A stretch of 64,000 nucleotides of DNA, taken from positions 372,001 through 436,000 of the forward strand of contig NZ_AP018685.1 of NCBI RefSeq assembly GCF_002218045.2, written 5' to 3'. This document shows positions 34,686 through 46,500 of this stretch, piece after piece. How positions within the stretch are numbered: the first letter of the stretch is position 1; every line of letters begins with the position of its first letter. The position numbers were made by a program, and so were the translations under genes. The notes beneath the pieces were generated by a model that saw nothing but the letters and a program-made list of their open reading frames with translations, made no database searches and was not told the DNA's origin. Source of the stretch: Vibrio rumoiensis (GTDB lineage Bacteria > Pseudomonadota > Gammaproteobacteria > Enterobacterales > Vibrionaceae).

Positions 34686-36259
34686 GTAATCGTTCACCAA
34701 GGTAACTTGACTCGATATTAACGGGGGGAACAGCCTATAGATCAAAGATGTTGGGGTACGGTCTCTTCGCCACAACAGCCGTGATGATCTCACTCAACAC
34801 TGACATTGCCGACAAGCCACGTTTTTTGCAGGTTTCGATGAGGGTATGTATCCTACTGCGGAATTTATCGCCTGCATCCGAGGTCGTTCCGAAGCTGATT
34901 TTCCTTTGGATTACAAAACCTCTAATACATCGCTCAGCTTCATTATTGGTTAAGGGGATTGACACTTTCTTGAGGAAAACCCACAAGCTCTCTCTATGTT
35001 TGAGCAGTAACTTGCATCGCCCCCGATATCGCTTGACCATGACATCAGTCCCTTTGCTCAACCAATGATCGAACGATTTCTGCAACCTACGCATTCTTCG
35101 TAAGTATAGCGCATAATTTAACTCATCTTGTTCATAACGATGCCGAGTATGGAAAATGGCGTTCGTCAGCAAACAAAGATGTCTGCCAATATAAGCGGTG
35201 TGGCCACCGCCACTATAATCCGCCATTTGCTGAAGGTTACGCTTCACATGTGCCCAACATAACTGATGACGGTCTGCGGCTATCCAGTTATAGCTAGGGC
35301 ACTGGTCGCTGACCACAATGCCTGCATAGTCTTCATCAATGACCTTTTTCGCTGATGAGGTCGAGCGCGAATAAAGTATTTGCTCATAGACAAGGTCATC
35401 ACTTGCCACTAACCAACACCAGCGAAGGCTTTGTTCATCATTTCTGTGATGAGAGGTCTCGTCAGCATGAATCAAAGGCGCTTTCTTTAATGCTTGTTTT
35501 ATCGCTTGATGTAATGGCGTTAGCATTGAAGCGACTTTCGTTTGAGCTTCGCTGATCGCGCCAACTGAAAAGGTTGTGCCAAGCTGTTCTTTGAGAAGAG
35601 ATTGGATTTTTCGAACACTGAGGTGATATTGCCCCGCAAGAACCCCAATGTAACTTAATAAGTTAGGCCCTATAATCCCTTGTGATGCATCGTCAGGCTT
35701 TTGAGCTTTGACGGCTTTGCAATGCCGACATTGACCTGAAAATAAACGGTATTCGGTGATATCGACAGTGGGCTTGGGAATATCAAAGACTTGGTGTCGG
35801 TAGTAAGGGCCGTCATGAACATCAATGTCAGACTGTTCGCAACAAGGACAACTATCAGGGAAGCAATCAATAATGATATCCGTGTCTTTTAACGGGGAAA
35901 GTTTTCGTTGATGCCCTGTGTGGCCTTTTTTAGCTCCTCTCGAATTGCGACCACCAGAGCTTTCATCTTTTTTCGCTCATGGCGATCTTTAGGACTGTCT
36001 GATGAGGGCGATTTTGAAGAGTTTTTGGAGCTAGTGGTAAGCTTATCTTCATAGTGCCTGAGCTGCTCCCACAGCTCATCAATAAGCACCTTAGCCTCAT
36101 TCAGATCAGAGACTTTAGGTGGTGCGTCTTGGTATTTAGGAGCTTTTTTTCTAGTCATATAACTATGATGAAGCTCAAAAATGATCACTCAATACCTAAA
36201 GTGGGATCAAGTGCTAGAGGTCACAGTTTTTATGTCAATAGGGTTTGGTGAACACTTAC
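34686..36259 (-). mobile_element. IS66-family element carrying only a tnpC-type transposase (1574 bp)
   Basis: Ends GTAATCGTTCACCAA (left) and, inverted, GTAAGTGTTCACCAA (right) match 13 of 15 and both continue to TTGAC ten bases later. Classic IS66 carries tnpA, tnpB and tnpC; this element has only the third, as in the ISBst12-like group. The flanking 8-mers AAAAATTA and GAAAAAAC do not match, so no target duplication is seen. The right end has removed the start of the IS630-family element next to it, which suggests a deletion after insertion. Confidence 0.85.
34735..36158 (-). CDS. IS66-family transposase with a -1 frame change at A_AAA_AAG
   Basis: Two frames together give a complete TnpC of about 474 residues. 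The first frame starts MTRKKAPKYQDAPPKV at 36158 (a Met 10 codons upstream at 36188 is possible) and carries a coiled-coil LNEAKVLIDELWEQLRHYEDKL. The second frame, open from about 35967 to 34735, has the zinc-finger CPCCEQS, then IHADETSHH, VVSDQCPSY and NNEAERCIRG (DDE). The junction is exactly A-AAA-AAG (35973 to 35967), in the phase used for -1 programmed frameshifting in IS3 elements. A one-base indel in the A-run is the alternative. Confidence 0.8.
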
Positions 36260-37268
36260 GAAAAAACAACTTGAACGGATGCACGATTCATCTCGTGACC
36301 GTCGAGTATGTGATCGTATCAAAGCTGTCGTGCTTGCTTCTGAAGGTTGGTCTGTTTCTATGATTTCGCAAGCATTGCGAATTCATCAAACGACGGTGAC
36401 TCGTCATATCAATGACTATTTACAGTCTGAAAAATTAAAACCCGAAAATGGTGGCTCACAAAGTAAACTCAATGCCGATGAAACGATGGCATTAATTGAG
36501 CATCTTGCTGAAAATACCTATTTTCATACTCACCAGATTGTTGAGTACGTCCAGAATCAATTCCAAGTCACTTACACTGTCGCTGGAATGAATAAATGGT
36601 TACACCATAATGGCTTTTCCTATAAGCAACCTAAAGGTGTTCCACACAAACTTAATCCTGAAGCTCAAGAAGCTTTTATTCAGCATTATCAAGAGCTGAA
36701 GCAACTCAATGAACCGATTTTATTTATGGATGCAGTGCATCCAAGCCAAGCGACTAAAATCACTTACGGTTGGATCCGCAAAGGTGAAGATAAAGTAATT
36801 GAAACGACCGGTAGCCGTACACGATTAAACTTTGTCGGTGCACTGAATCTAACGGATATATCTACGACAGTGACCGAAAGTTATGAAACGATTGATAGTG
36901 AAAGTATTGCCCGTTTCTTTTGGAAACTGAAAAAAGCTCATTATCCATTAGAGCAAAAGATTCATGTAATTCTCGATGGTGCCGGTTATCACCGAAGTCA
37001 GCTGGTAAAAGATTTTGCTCGGATGCTCAATATCGAACTGCATTATTTGCCCCCTTACAGTCCAAATTTGAATCCAATAGAACGACTGTGGAAGGTCATG
37101 CATGAGCATGCCAGAAATAATGTTTACTTCCCGACAAAAGCATCCTTTAAGGATGCAATAAATCGATTTTTTGATGTGACTTTGCCCAAAGTTGCAGGCT
37201 CACTGACAACTCGAATTAACGACAATTTTCAGGTTTTGAAATCTGCAACTTCAAGTTAATTGGGTATA
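36260..37268 (+). mobile_element. IS630-family element, 5' end missing
   Basis: The right end (...CTTCAAGTTAATTGGGTATA) with target-type TA is present just after the transposase stop. The matching left terminal repeat is missing because the IS66-family right end at 36259 abuts the transposase at about its third or fourth codon (ACA CTT ACG AAA AAA CAA). Confidence 0.75.
36279..37259 (+). pseudogene. IS630-family transposase, N-terminal few residues lost
   Basis: 326 residues from the first internal ATG. The HTH and homeodomain-like region (VCDRIKAVVLASEGWSVSMI) and the DDE_3 domain (FMDAVHPSQATKITYGW, VILDGAGYHRS, LPPYSPNLNPIERLWKV) are present. Nine codons upstream in frame (TLTKKQLER) match the normal start of this family, so the true N-terminus was cut off by the IS66-family end. 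The last residues are ATSS. An internal start may give a nearly complete enzyme, but with no left end the copy cannot move. Confidence 0.85.
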
Positions 37269-37529
37269 GACTGTTATGTCCTACATTACCTACATGATGT
37301 TTGGATTGGTTAAAACAGTGAATAAAACGATTGTTAGTGGTATAATTACAATCGTTTTATTTCTATCTAGCAGAACTATTGTTTAACCTCTATTGTGATA
37401 TAAATATAGAGGTGTTCTTACTTTTGCTTAAGCTTGTTTATTGCTGCTTTAAGATTAAATTCCTATAAATATAAGATTGGCTTATCCTGGTTTTTTAAGG
37501 AAACAATCAACTAACAGATTGAGTTATCT
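37269..37529 (+). promoter_or_regulatory. leader and promoter region of the giant adhesin gene
   Basis: About 260 AT-rich bases between the IS630 remnant and the adhesin ATG, including the inverted repeat at 37321-37361. A good ribosome site is not seen: AAGG at 37497 is too far, and only GAG lies about 10 bases before the ATG. Confidence 0.4.
37321..37361 (+). promoter_or_regulatory. perfect 14-bp inverted repeat enclosing an extended -10
   Basis: AATAAAACGATTGT at 37321-37334 and ACAATCGTTTTATT at 37348-37361 are perfect inverted copies. The 13-base centre holds TGGTATAAT, an extended -10 box. It is about 170 bp before the adhesin start, in the gap after the IS630 remnant. It may be an operator around the adhesin promoter or an old terminator. 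Confidence 0.5.
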
Positions 37530-40500
37530 ATGGAAAATAATATCCCTTCTTCAAATGTCACCAATGTTAACGTTGAAAGTGGTTCAGTTTTTGTCATTAA
37601 AGCTGGTCAGGGAGCTGTATTGGTTACAGGAAATTATCAGTTGAAGTCTGATGAGGTTTTATTGGTGACTCCAGAGGCAAACGCAACTGTCTCTGGACAA
37701 GGACAACAAGTACACATCCATAATACTCAATCGGCCGTATCTATTGTACCAAATGCAACTGGGCCTGTGGCGACTACATTGGGACCACAAGTTCAAATTA
37801 ACGCTGAAAATGCACAAAATGCGAATTTTACTGAATCGGATATTGCGAATATCCAACGCTCGGTAATGAACCTGCAAGATCCTAGTCAAGATATTATGAA
37901 CCCTGTAAATTCGGATGAACAAGGTTCTCAATCAAATCAAACTGATGATATTGCCGCTATTCAGCAAAGTATTTTGGCAGGACAAGATCCAACTCAAGAA
38001 GCAGAAGCACCAGCAGCAGGTGAGGGCGCGGGCGACACCGCTAATAACTCTTTTGTATCGATTGACTACAATTATGACGCTGTTTTAACTCACGCGGGAT
38101 ACGATACTAAAGGTTTTGAACGTGAATACCGTGATGAAGAAGATGAACGAGGCGTTCTTATTGCTGACGGTGGTGAAAACCTTGCCGTTGAAGTTACAGA
38201 AGGTGATTTAGACAGTGGTGGTGGTTACCCAACTGAAAGTATAGCTTCGGTTGTAGTTGAAAAAGGTACCTATGCTCTTGATCCAAATTCGTTTTATATC
38301 CCGGAAGAAAGCGTAGATTCTTTACTTGGTGAATTAAATTCTGAGATCACATCAGGTGGTGAACCTGTTGTATTTACTTACGATGCGGAAACCAATACTT
38401 TCACGGGTATGCAAGATGGTGAACCAGTCGTTTCATTTGATGTTGATTTCGTTGCCCTACCCAACGGTGATGTAACCGTTTCTATTACCACAACGGTTAA
38501 TCAACCTATCGATCATATTTCAGGTGACACCACAGGTATAGTGAGTAATCAAGGGGATGATATTCATATTGAATTCCCAGTATCGGGGATGGATATCAAT
38601 GGTAATGAAATCAAAGAACCGATTAATATCGAAATTGATGTTAATGATGGTGCCAATGAACAATTTGGTACCGACTCAGGCACCACGATCAATGAAACTG
38701 ATGACCGTGATTTAATTGTAGATGGCCAAGTACCATTGGATCTTGGTAGTGATGAAATTGCCACTATTACGTTTGATCCAAACCAACCCTCATTAGAAGG
38801 GTTAACGAGCAATGGTGAACCTACAGAATATACCGTTGATGGTAATGTAGTAATTGTAACAGATATTAATGGCGAACCAGTTTTAACTGTTGAGGTTCAG
38901 ACCGATGGATCTTATACCGTTCAAGCCACTGGTCCACTTGACCAGGATGCAGACGATATAATAAATCTAAATTTAGGTATTACTGCAACAGATGATGATG
39001 GTGATACTGCTAACGGTACAATTGTTATCAATATTGAAGATGGTGAGAATGCTGCTGATGTTAGTGACGTTGTCACAATAGCTGAGGGCGATCTGGAAAA
39101 CCCAGCAGCAGGTAACGCATATCCTGTACATGGCACGAGTAGCGTTACCATTACTGCAATAGATGATAACTTAAATCCTTCTACATTACGTTTAAGTGAA
39201 GAAGGCAAAGCCCAGCTAGTTTCTGGAATGGGTAAAATTACGATCCATAATGGTCAGCCAATTGAATTTACCATGACCACCGATGAAAACGGTGTGGTAA
39301 CCATTTCTGCAGTCGATGGTGATGGAAATCCAGTTTTCGATATCACCATGACGCCAACCATGTCTGAAAATGGTGATGTGACGGTTGTCACCAATGTCAA
39401 TCAATATCAACCGCTTGATGAAAAAGAGGGTACTGGAGATACAACCGGTCTTATCACCAATAATGGTGACACTATTTCGGTTGACCTACCGCTAGAAATT
39501 GATGACACCGATGGTGATACTTCAAATGTTGATATCACGGTGAATTTTGTTGATGGTGAAGATCCAAGTTTTGGTGACAATACCGAGATTGCTGAGATCA
39601 CTGAAAATGACGGTGAACAAACGGCCAATGGCAGCATTGAATTTGACCAGGGCAGTGATTATGTTGACCAAATTGTCTTTGACCCAAGCCAACCGTCTCT
39701 CACTGGCATCACCAGTAATGGTGAAGCGACTCACATTGATACTGCGGCACTGGCAAACGATCCAAGCACGTTAACCTTGTTGGATGTTGATAATAACCCC
39801 GTGATGAGTGTGACCATCGATGCGGATGGTAATTACACGGTGACGCAATACCAATCGATTGATCAAGATGACAGTGACATCACCAATATTGCGTTGAATG
39901 TTTCTGGTACGGATGACGATGATGATACCGCGAATGGTACCATCAATATCGTGATTAATGACGGCGCGAATGCTACGGATGTGAGCGATACGATTGAGGT
40001 CATCGAAGGTGATGTTGATACTGGTGCCGTGGATGCGGATGGAAACCCTGTCCAAACCTACCCAGTCGAAGGCCATGGCTCAATCACGATCGCATCGCCA
40101 AGTGATAACTTGGTCGCAAGCTCACTGCGTTTAAGCGAAGCGGGTAAAGCCGCTCTACAAAATGAGATGTCAGAAGTCACCATCAACGGTGGCGATCCAG
40201 TTGAGTTCAGCATGACGACCGATGACAATGGTGTGATCACCATCACCGGTGTGGATGGCGAGGGCAACCCAGTTCTTGACATCACCATGACCCCGACCAT
40301 GTCTGAAAATGGTGATGTGACGGTTGTCACCAATGTCAATCAATATCAACCGCTTGATGAAAAAGAGGGTACTGGAGATACAACCGGTCTTATCACCAAT
40401 AATGGTGACACTATTTCGGTTGACCTACCGCTAGAAATTGATGACACCGATGGTGATACTTCAAATGTTGATATCACGGTGAATTTTGTTGATGGTGAAG

Positions 40501-43500
40501 ATCCAAGTTTTGGTGACAATACCGAGATTGCTGAGATCACTGAAAATGACGGTGAACAAACGGCCAATGGCAGCATTGAATTTGACCAGGGCAGTGATTA
40601 CGTTGACCAAATTGTCTTTGACCCAAGCCAACCGTCTCTCACTGGCATCACCAGTAATGGTGAAGCGACTCACATTGATACTGCGGCACTGGCAAACGAT
40701 CCAAGCACGTTAACCTTGTTGGATGTTGATAATAACCCCGTGATGAGTGTGACCATCGATGCGGATGGTAATTACACGGTGACGCAATACCAATCGATTG
40801 ATCAAGATGACAGTGACATCACCAACATTGCGTTGAATGTTTCTGGTACGGATGACGATGATGATACCGCGAATGGTACCATCAATATCGTGATTAATGA
40901 CGGCGCGAATGCTGCGGATGTGAGCGATACGATTGAGGTCATCGAAGGTGATGTTGATACTGGTGCCGTGGATGCGGATGGAAACCCTGTCCAAACCTAC
41001 CCAGTCGAAGGCCATGGCTCAATCACGATCGCATCGCCAAGTGATAACTTGGTCGCAAGCTCACTGCGTTTAAGCGAAGCGGGTAAAGCCGCTCTACAAA
41101 ATGAGATGTCAGAAGTCACCATCAACGGTGGCGATCCAGTTGAGTTCAGCATGACGACCGATGACAATGGTGTGATCACCATCACCGGTGTGGATGGCGA
41201 GGGCAACCCAGTTCTTGACATCACCATGACCCCGACCATGTCTGAAAATGGTGATGTGACGGTTGTCACTGATGTCAATCAATATCAACCGCTTGATGAA
41301 AAAGAGGGTACTGGAGATACAACCGGTCTTATCACCAATAATGGTGACACCATTTCGGTTGACCTACCGCTAGAAATTGATGACACCGATGGTGATACTT
41401 CAAATGTTGATATCACGGTGAATTTTGTTGATGGTGAAGATCCAAGTTTTGGTGACAATACCGAGATTGCTGAGATCACTGAAAATGACGGTGAACAAAC
41501 GGCCAATGGCAGCATTGAATTTGACCAGGGCAGTGATTACGTTGACCAAATTGTCTTTGACCCAAATCAACCGTCTCTCACTGGCATCACCAGTAATGGT
41601 GATGCGACCAGCTACAGTGTTGATGACAACACATTAAGTCTAGTGGATGCCGATGGCAATCCCGTGATGGATGTAACCATTGACGCGCAAGGCAACTACA
41701 CGGTTACGCAATACCAACCTATCGATCAAGATGACAGTGACATCACCAATATTGCGTTGAATGTTTCTGGTACGGATGACGATGATGATACCGCGAATGG
41801 TACCATCAATATCGTGATTAATGACGGCGCGAATGCTGCGGATGTGAGCGATACGATTGAGGTCATCGAAGGTGATGTTGATACTGGTGCCGTGAATGCG
41901 GATGGCAACCCTGTCCAAACCTACCCTGTAGAAGGCCATGGCTCAATCACGATCGCATCGCCAAGTGATAACTTGGTCGCAAGCTCACTGCGTTTAAGCG
42001 AAGCGGGTAAAGCCGCTCTACAAAATGAGATGTCAGAAGTCACCATCAACGGTGGCGATCCAGTTGAGTTCAGCATGACGACCGATGACAATGGTGTGAT
42101 CACCATCACCGGTGTGGATGGCGAGGGCAACCCAGTTCTTGATATCACCATGACGCCAACCATGTCTGAAAATGGTGATGTGACGGTTGTTACAGACGTC
42201 AATCAATACCAACCATTAGATGATAACAATGGCACGGGCGATGACACAGGCGATATGATGGGGTTAATCATGAATAATGGTGACACTCTTTCGGTTGACC
42301 TGCCGCTAGAAATTGATGACACCGATGGTGACACGTCAAGCGTCGACATCACGGTGAACTTTAAAGATGGTGAAGATCCAAGTTTTGGCACCGATAGCGG
42401 CGCGACTATAACTGAAAGTGATGACATGCAAAGTGCCACCGGCTCAATCGAATTTGACCAGGGCAGTGATTACGTTGACCAAATTGTCTTTGACCCAAGT
42501 CAACCGTCTCTCACTGGCATCACCAGTAATGGTGAAGCGACTCACATTGATACTGCGGCACTGGCAAAGGATCCAAGCAGGTTAACCTTGTTGGATGTTG
42601 ATAATAACCCTGTGATGAGCGTGACCATCGATGCGGATGGTAATTACACGGTGACGCAATACCAACCGATTGATCAAGATGACAGCGACATCACCAACAT
42701 TGCGTTGAATGTTTCTGGTACGGATGACGATGATGATACCGCGAATGGTACCATCAATATCGTGATTAATGACGGCGCGAATGCTGCGGATGTGAGCGAT
42801 ACGATTGAGGTCATCGAAGGTGATGTTGATACTGGTGCCGTGGATGCGGATGGCAAACCTGTCCAAACCTACCCAGTCGAAGGCCATGGCTCAATCACGA
42901 TCGCATCGCCAAGTGATAACTTGGTCGTAAGCTCACTGCGTTTAAGCGAAGCGGGTAAAGCTGCCCTACAAAATGAGATGTCAGAAGTCACCATCAACGG
43001 TGGCGATCCAGTTGAGTTCAGCATGACGACCGATGACAATGGTGTGATCACCATCACCGGTGTGGATGGCGAGGGCAACCCAGTTCTTGACATCACCATG
43101 ACCCCGACCATGTCTGAAAATGGTGATGTGACGGTTGTTACAGACGTCAATCAATACCAACCATTAGATGATAACAATGGCACGGGCGATGACACAGGCG
43201 ATATGATGGGGTTAATCACGAATAATGGTGACACTCTTTCGGTTGACCTGCCGCTAGAAATTGATGACACCGATGGTGACACGTCAAGTGTCGACATCAC
43301 GGTGAATTTTAAAGATGGTGAAGATCCAAGTTTTGGCACCGATAACGGCGTGATTATAACTGAAAGTGATGACACGCAAAGTGCCACCGGCTCAATCGAA
43401 TTTGACCAGGGCAGTGATTATGTTGACCAAATTGTCTTTGACCCAAGTCAACCGTCTCTCAATGGCATCACCAGTAATGGTGATGCGACTCACATTGATA

Positions 43501-46500
43501 CCGTGGCACTGGCAAACGATCCAAGCACGTTAACCTTGTTGGATGTTGATAATAACCCTGTGATGAGCGTGACCATCGATGTGGATGGTAATTACACGGT
43601 GACGCAATACCAACCAATCGATCAAGATGACAGCGAGATCACCAAAATCGCCCTAAATGTCTCGGGTACGGATGACGATGGTGATACCGCGAACGGTACC
43701 ATCAATATCGTGATTAATGACGGCGCGAATGCTGAAGATGTAAGCGATGAAGTTACCATTGAGGAAGGTGATCTTGAAAACCCAGCTTCAGGTAATGAAT
43801 ACCCAGTGCATGGTGAGTCTTCTAAGTTAATTCCAACGCCAAGTGATGATCTTGACCCAAGTACTTTACAGCTTACTGATGAGGCAAAAGCCACGTTGTT
43901 TGGTGATGGTACCGATCAAAATCCGGGTGAATTATCCGAAATTACCTCAGGCGGCCAGCCCGTTGATTTTGTTTCTGTTGAAAATCCGGATGGCAGCTTT
44001 AGCATCGTGGGGACGGTTGATGGTGTAGAGGCCATCACGATAAGTTTTGAAGTGGTACAAGGTGAGGATGGCGAGTTCTACATCAACACCACTGTCGACC
44101 AAGCTTTACCACTGGATAATATCAATAAAGATGGCGATACCTCTGGTTATATCACCAATGATGATGATGTGATTTCGATTGATCTTCCATTGGAAATCTC
44201 CGACACCGATGGTGATACTTCTAATATCGATATCACCGTTAACCTAAAAGATGGTCAAGATCCGTCTTTTGGTGACAATACCGACATAGCTCAAATCAAT
44301 GAAACGGACGATATCCAAACGGCCAATGGCAGTATTGAGTTTGATGAAGGAAGTGATCAGGTTGATGAAATTGTCTTTAACCAAGAGCAAGCTGAAGATG
44401 CATTTGCCGATATCACAAGTAATGGTGAAGAGACGACAGTATTAGTTGATGGCAACACCGTTACACTCAGCGATCTAGACGGTAATGATGTCTTAACGGT
44501 GGCTATTGATGAGAATGGCAAGTATGTCGTGACGCAATACCAACCTATCGATCAAGATGACAGCGAGATCACCAAAATCGCCCTAAATGTCTCGGGTACG
44601 GATGACGATGGTGATACCGCGAAAGGTACCATCAATATCGTGATTAATGACGGCGCGAATGCTGAAGATGTAAGCGATCAAGTTACCATTGAAGAAGGTG
44701 ATCTTGAAAACCCAGCTTCAGGTAATGAATACCCAGTGCATGGTGAGTCTTCTAAGTTAATTCCAACGCCAAGTGATGATCTTGACCCAAGTACTTTACA
44801 GCTTACTGATGAGGCAAAAGCCACGTTGTTTGGTGATGGTACCGATCAAAATCCGGGTGAATTATCCGAAATTACCTCAGGCGGCCAGCCCGTTGATTTT
44901 GTTTCTGTTGAAAATCCGGATGGCAGCTTTAGCATCGTGGGGACGGTTGATGGTGTAGAGGCCATCACGATAAGTTTTGAAGTGGTACAAGGTGAGGATG
45001 GCGAGTTCTACATCAACACCACTGTCGACCAAGCTTTACCACTGGATAATATCAATAAAGATGGCGATACCTCTGGTTATATCACCAATGATGATGATGT
45101 GATTTCGGTTGATCTTCCATTGGAAATCTCCGACACCGATGGTGATACTTCTAATATCGATATCACCGTTAACCTAAAAGATGGTCAAGATCCGTCTTTT
45201 GGTGACAATACCGACATAGCTGAAATCAATGAAACGGACGATATACAAACGGCGAAGGGCAGTATTGAGTTTGATGAAGGAAGTGATCAGGTTGATGAAA
45301 TTGTCTTTGACCCAAATCAACCGTCTCTCACTGGCATCACCAGTAATGGTGAAGCGACTCACATTGATACTGCGGCACTGGCAAACGATCCAAGCACGTT
45401 AACCTTGTTGGATGTTGATAATAACCCTGTGATGAGCGTGACCATCGATGCGGATGGTAATTACACGGTGACGCAATACCAACCTATCGACCAAGATGAC
45501 AGCAACATCACCAACATTGCGTTGAATGTTACTGGTACGGATGACGATGGTGATACCGCGAACGGTACCATCAATATCGTGATTAATGATGGCGACAACG
45601 CAGCTGATGTGAGCGATGAAGTTACTATTGGCGAAGGGGATTTAGATAATCCAGATAACAGTGAAGGCAGTGCCCATCCAAGTTATCCTGTCAGTGGTAG
45701 CAGCTCTATGACCATAGAATCGCCAAGTGATGATCTGGTTAATACTAGTTTGACTATTGATGAGACGGTCAAAGAAGCTTTAAAAGCGGAATTAAACTCA
45801 GAAGTGACCACAAATGGTGGAGATAAAGTGACTTTTGAGGTGAGCACCGATCCAACGACTGGTATCATCACAATCACTGGTGTCGACAGTAATGACAATC
45901 AGGTGCTTGATATTACTATGACACCAACGATGGGTGCCAATGGAGATGTGGTCGTAACTACCAACGTCAATCAATATCAGCCACTCGATAATAATGATGG
46001 CACAGGAGATAGCAATGGCTATATCGCCAACAATGGTGATGTGATTTCGGTTGATATTCCAATGGAAATCTCCGACACCGATGGTGATACTTCTAATATC
46101 TATATCACCGTTAACCTAGAAGATGGTCAAGATCCGTCTTTTGGTGACAATACCGACATAGCTGAAATCAATGAAACGGACGATATACAAACGGCCAATG
46201 GCAGCATTGAATTTGACCAGGGCAGTGATTACGTTGACCAAATTGTCTTTGACCCAAATCAACCGTCTCTCACTGGCATCACCAGTAATGGTGAAGCGAC
46301 TCACATTGATACTGCGGCACTGGCAAACGATCCAAGCACGTTAACCTTGTTGGATGTTGATAATAACCCTGTGATGAGCGTGACCATCGATGCGGATGGT
46401 AATTACACGGTGACGCAATACCAACCGATTGATCAAGATGACAGCGACATCACCAACATTGCGTTGAATGTTTCTGGTACGGATGACGATGGTGATACCG

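Noticed and set aside
37321..37361. Invertible promoter
   Set aside because: The 13-base centre is too short for known invertases, and no recombinase gene is adjacent.
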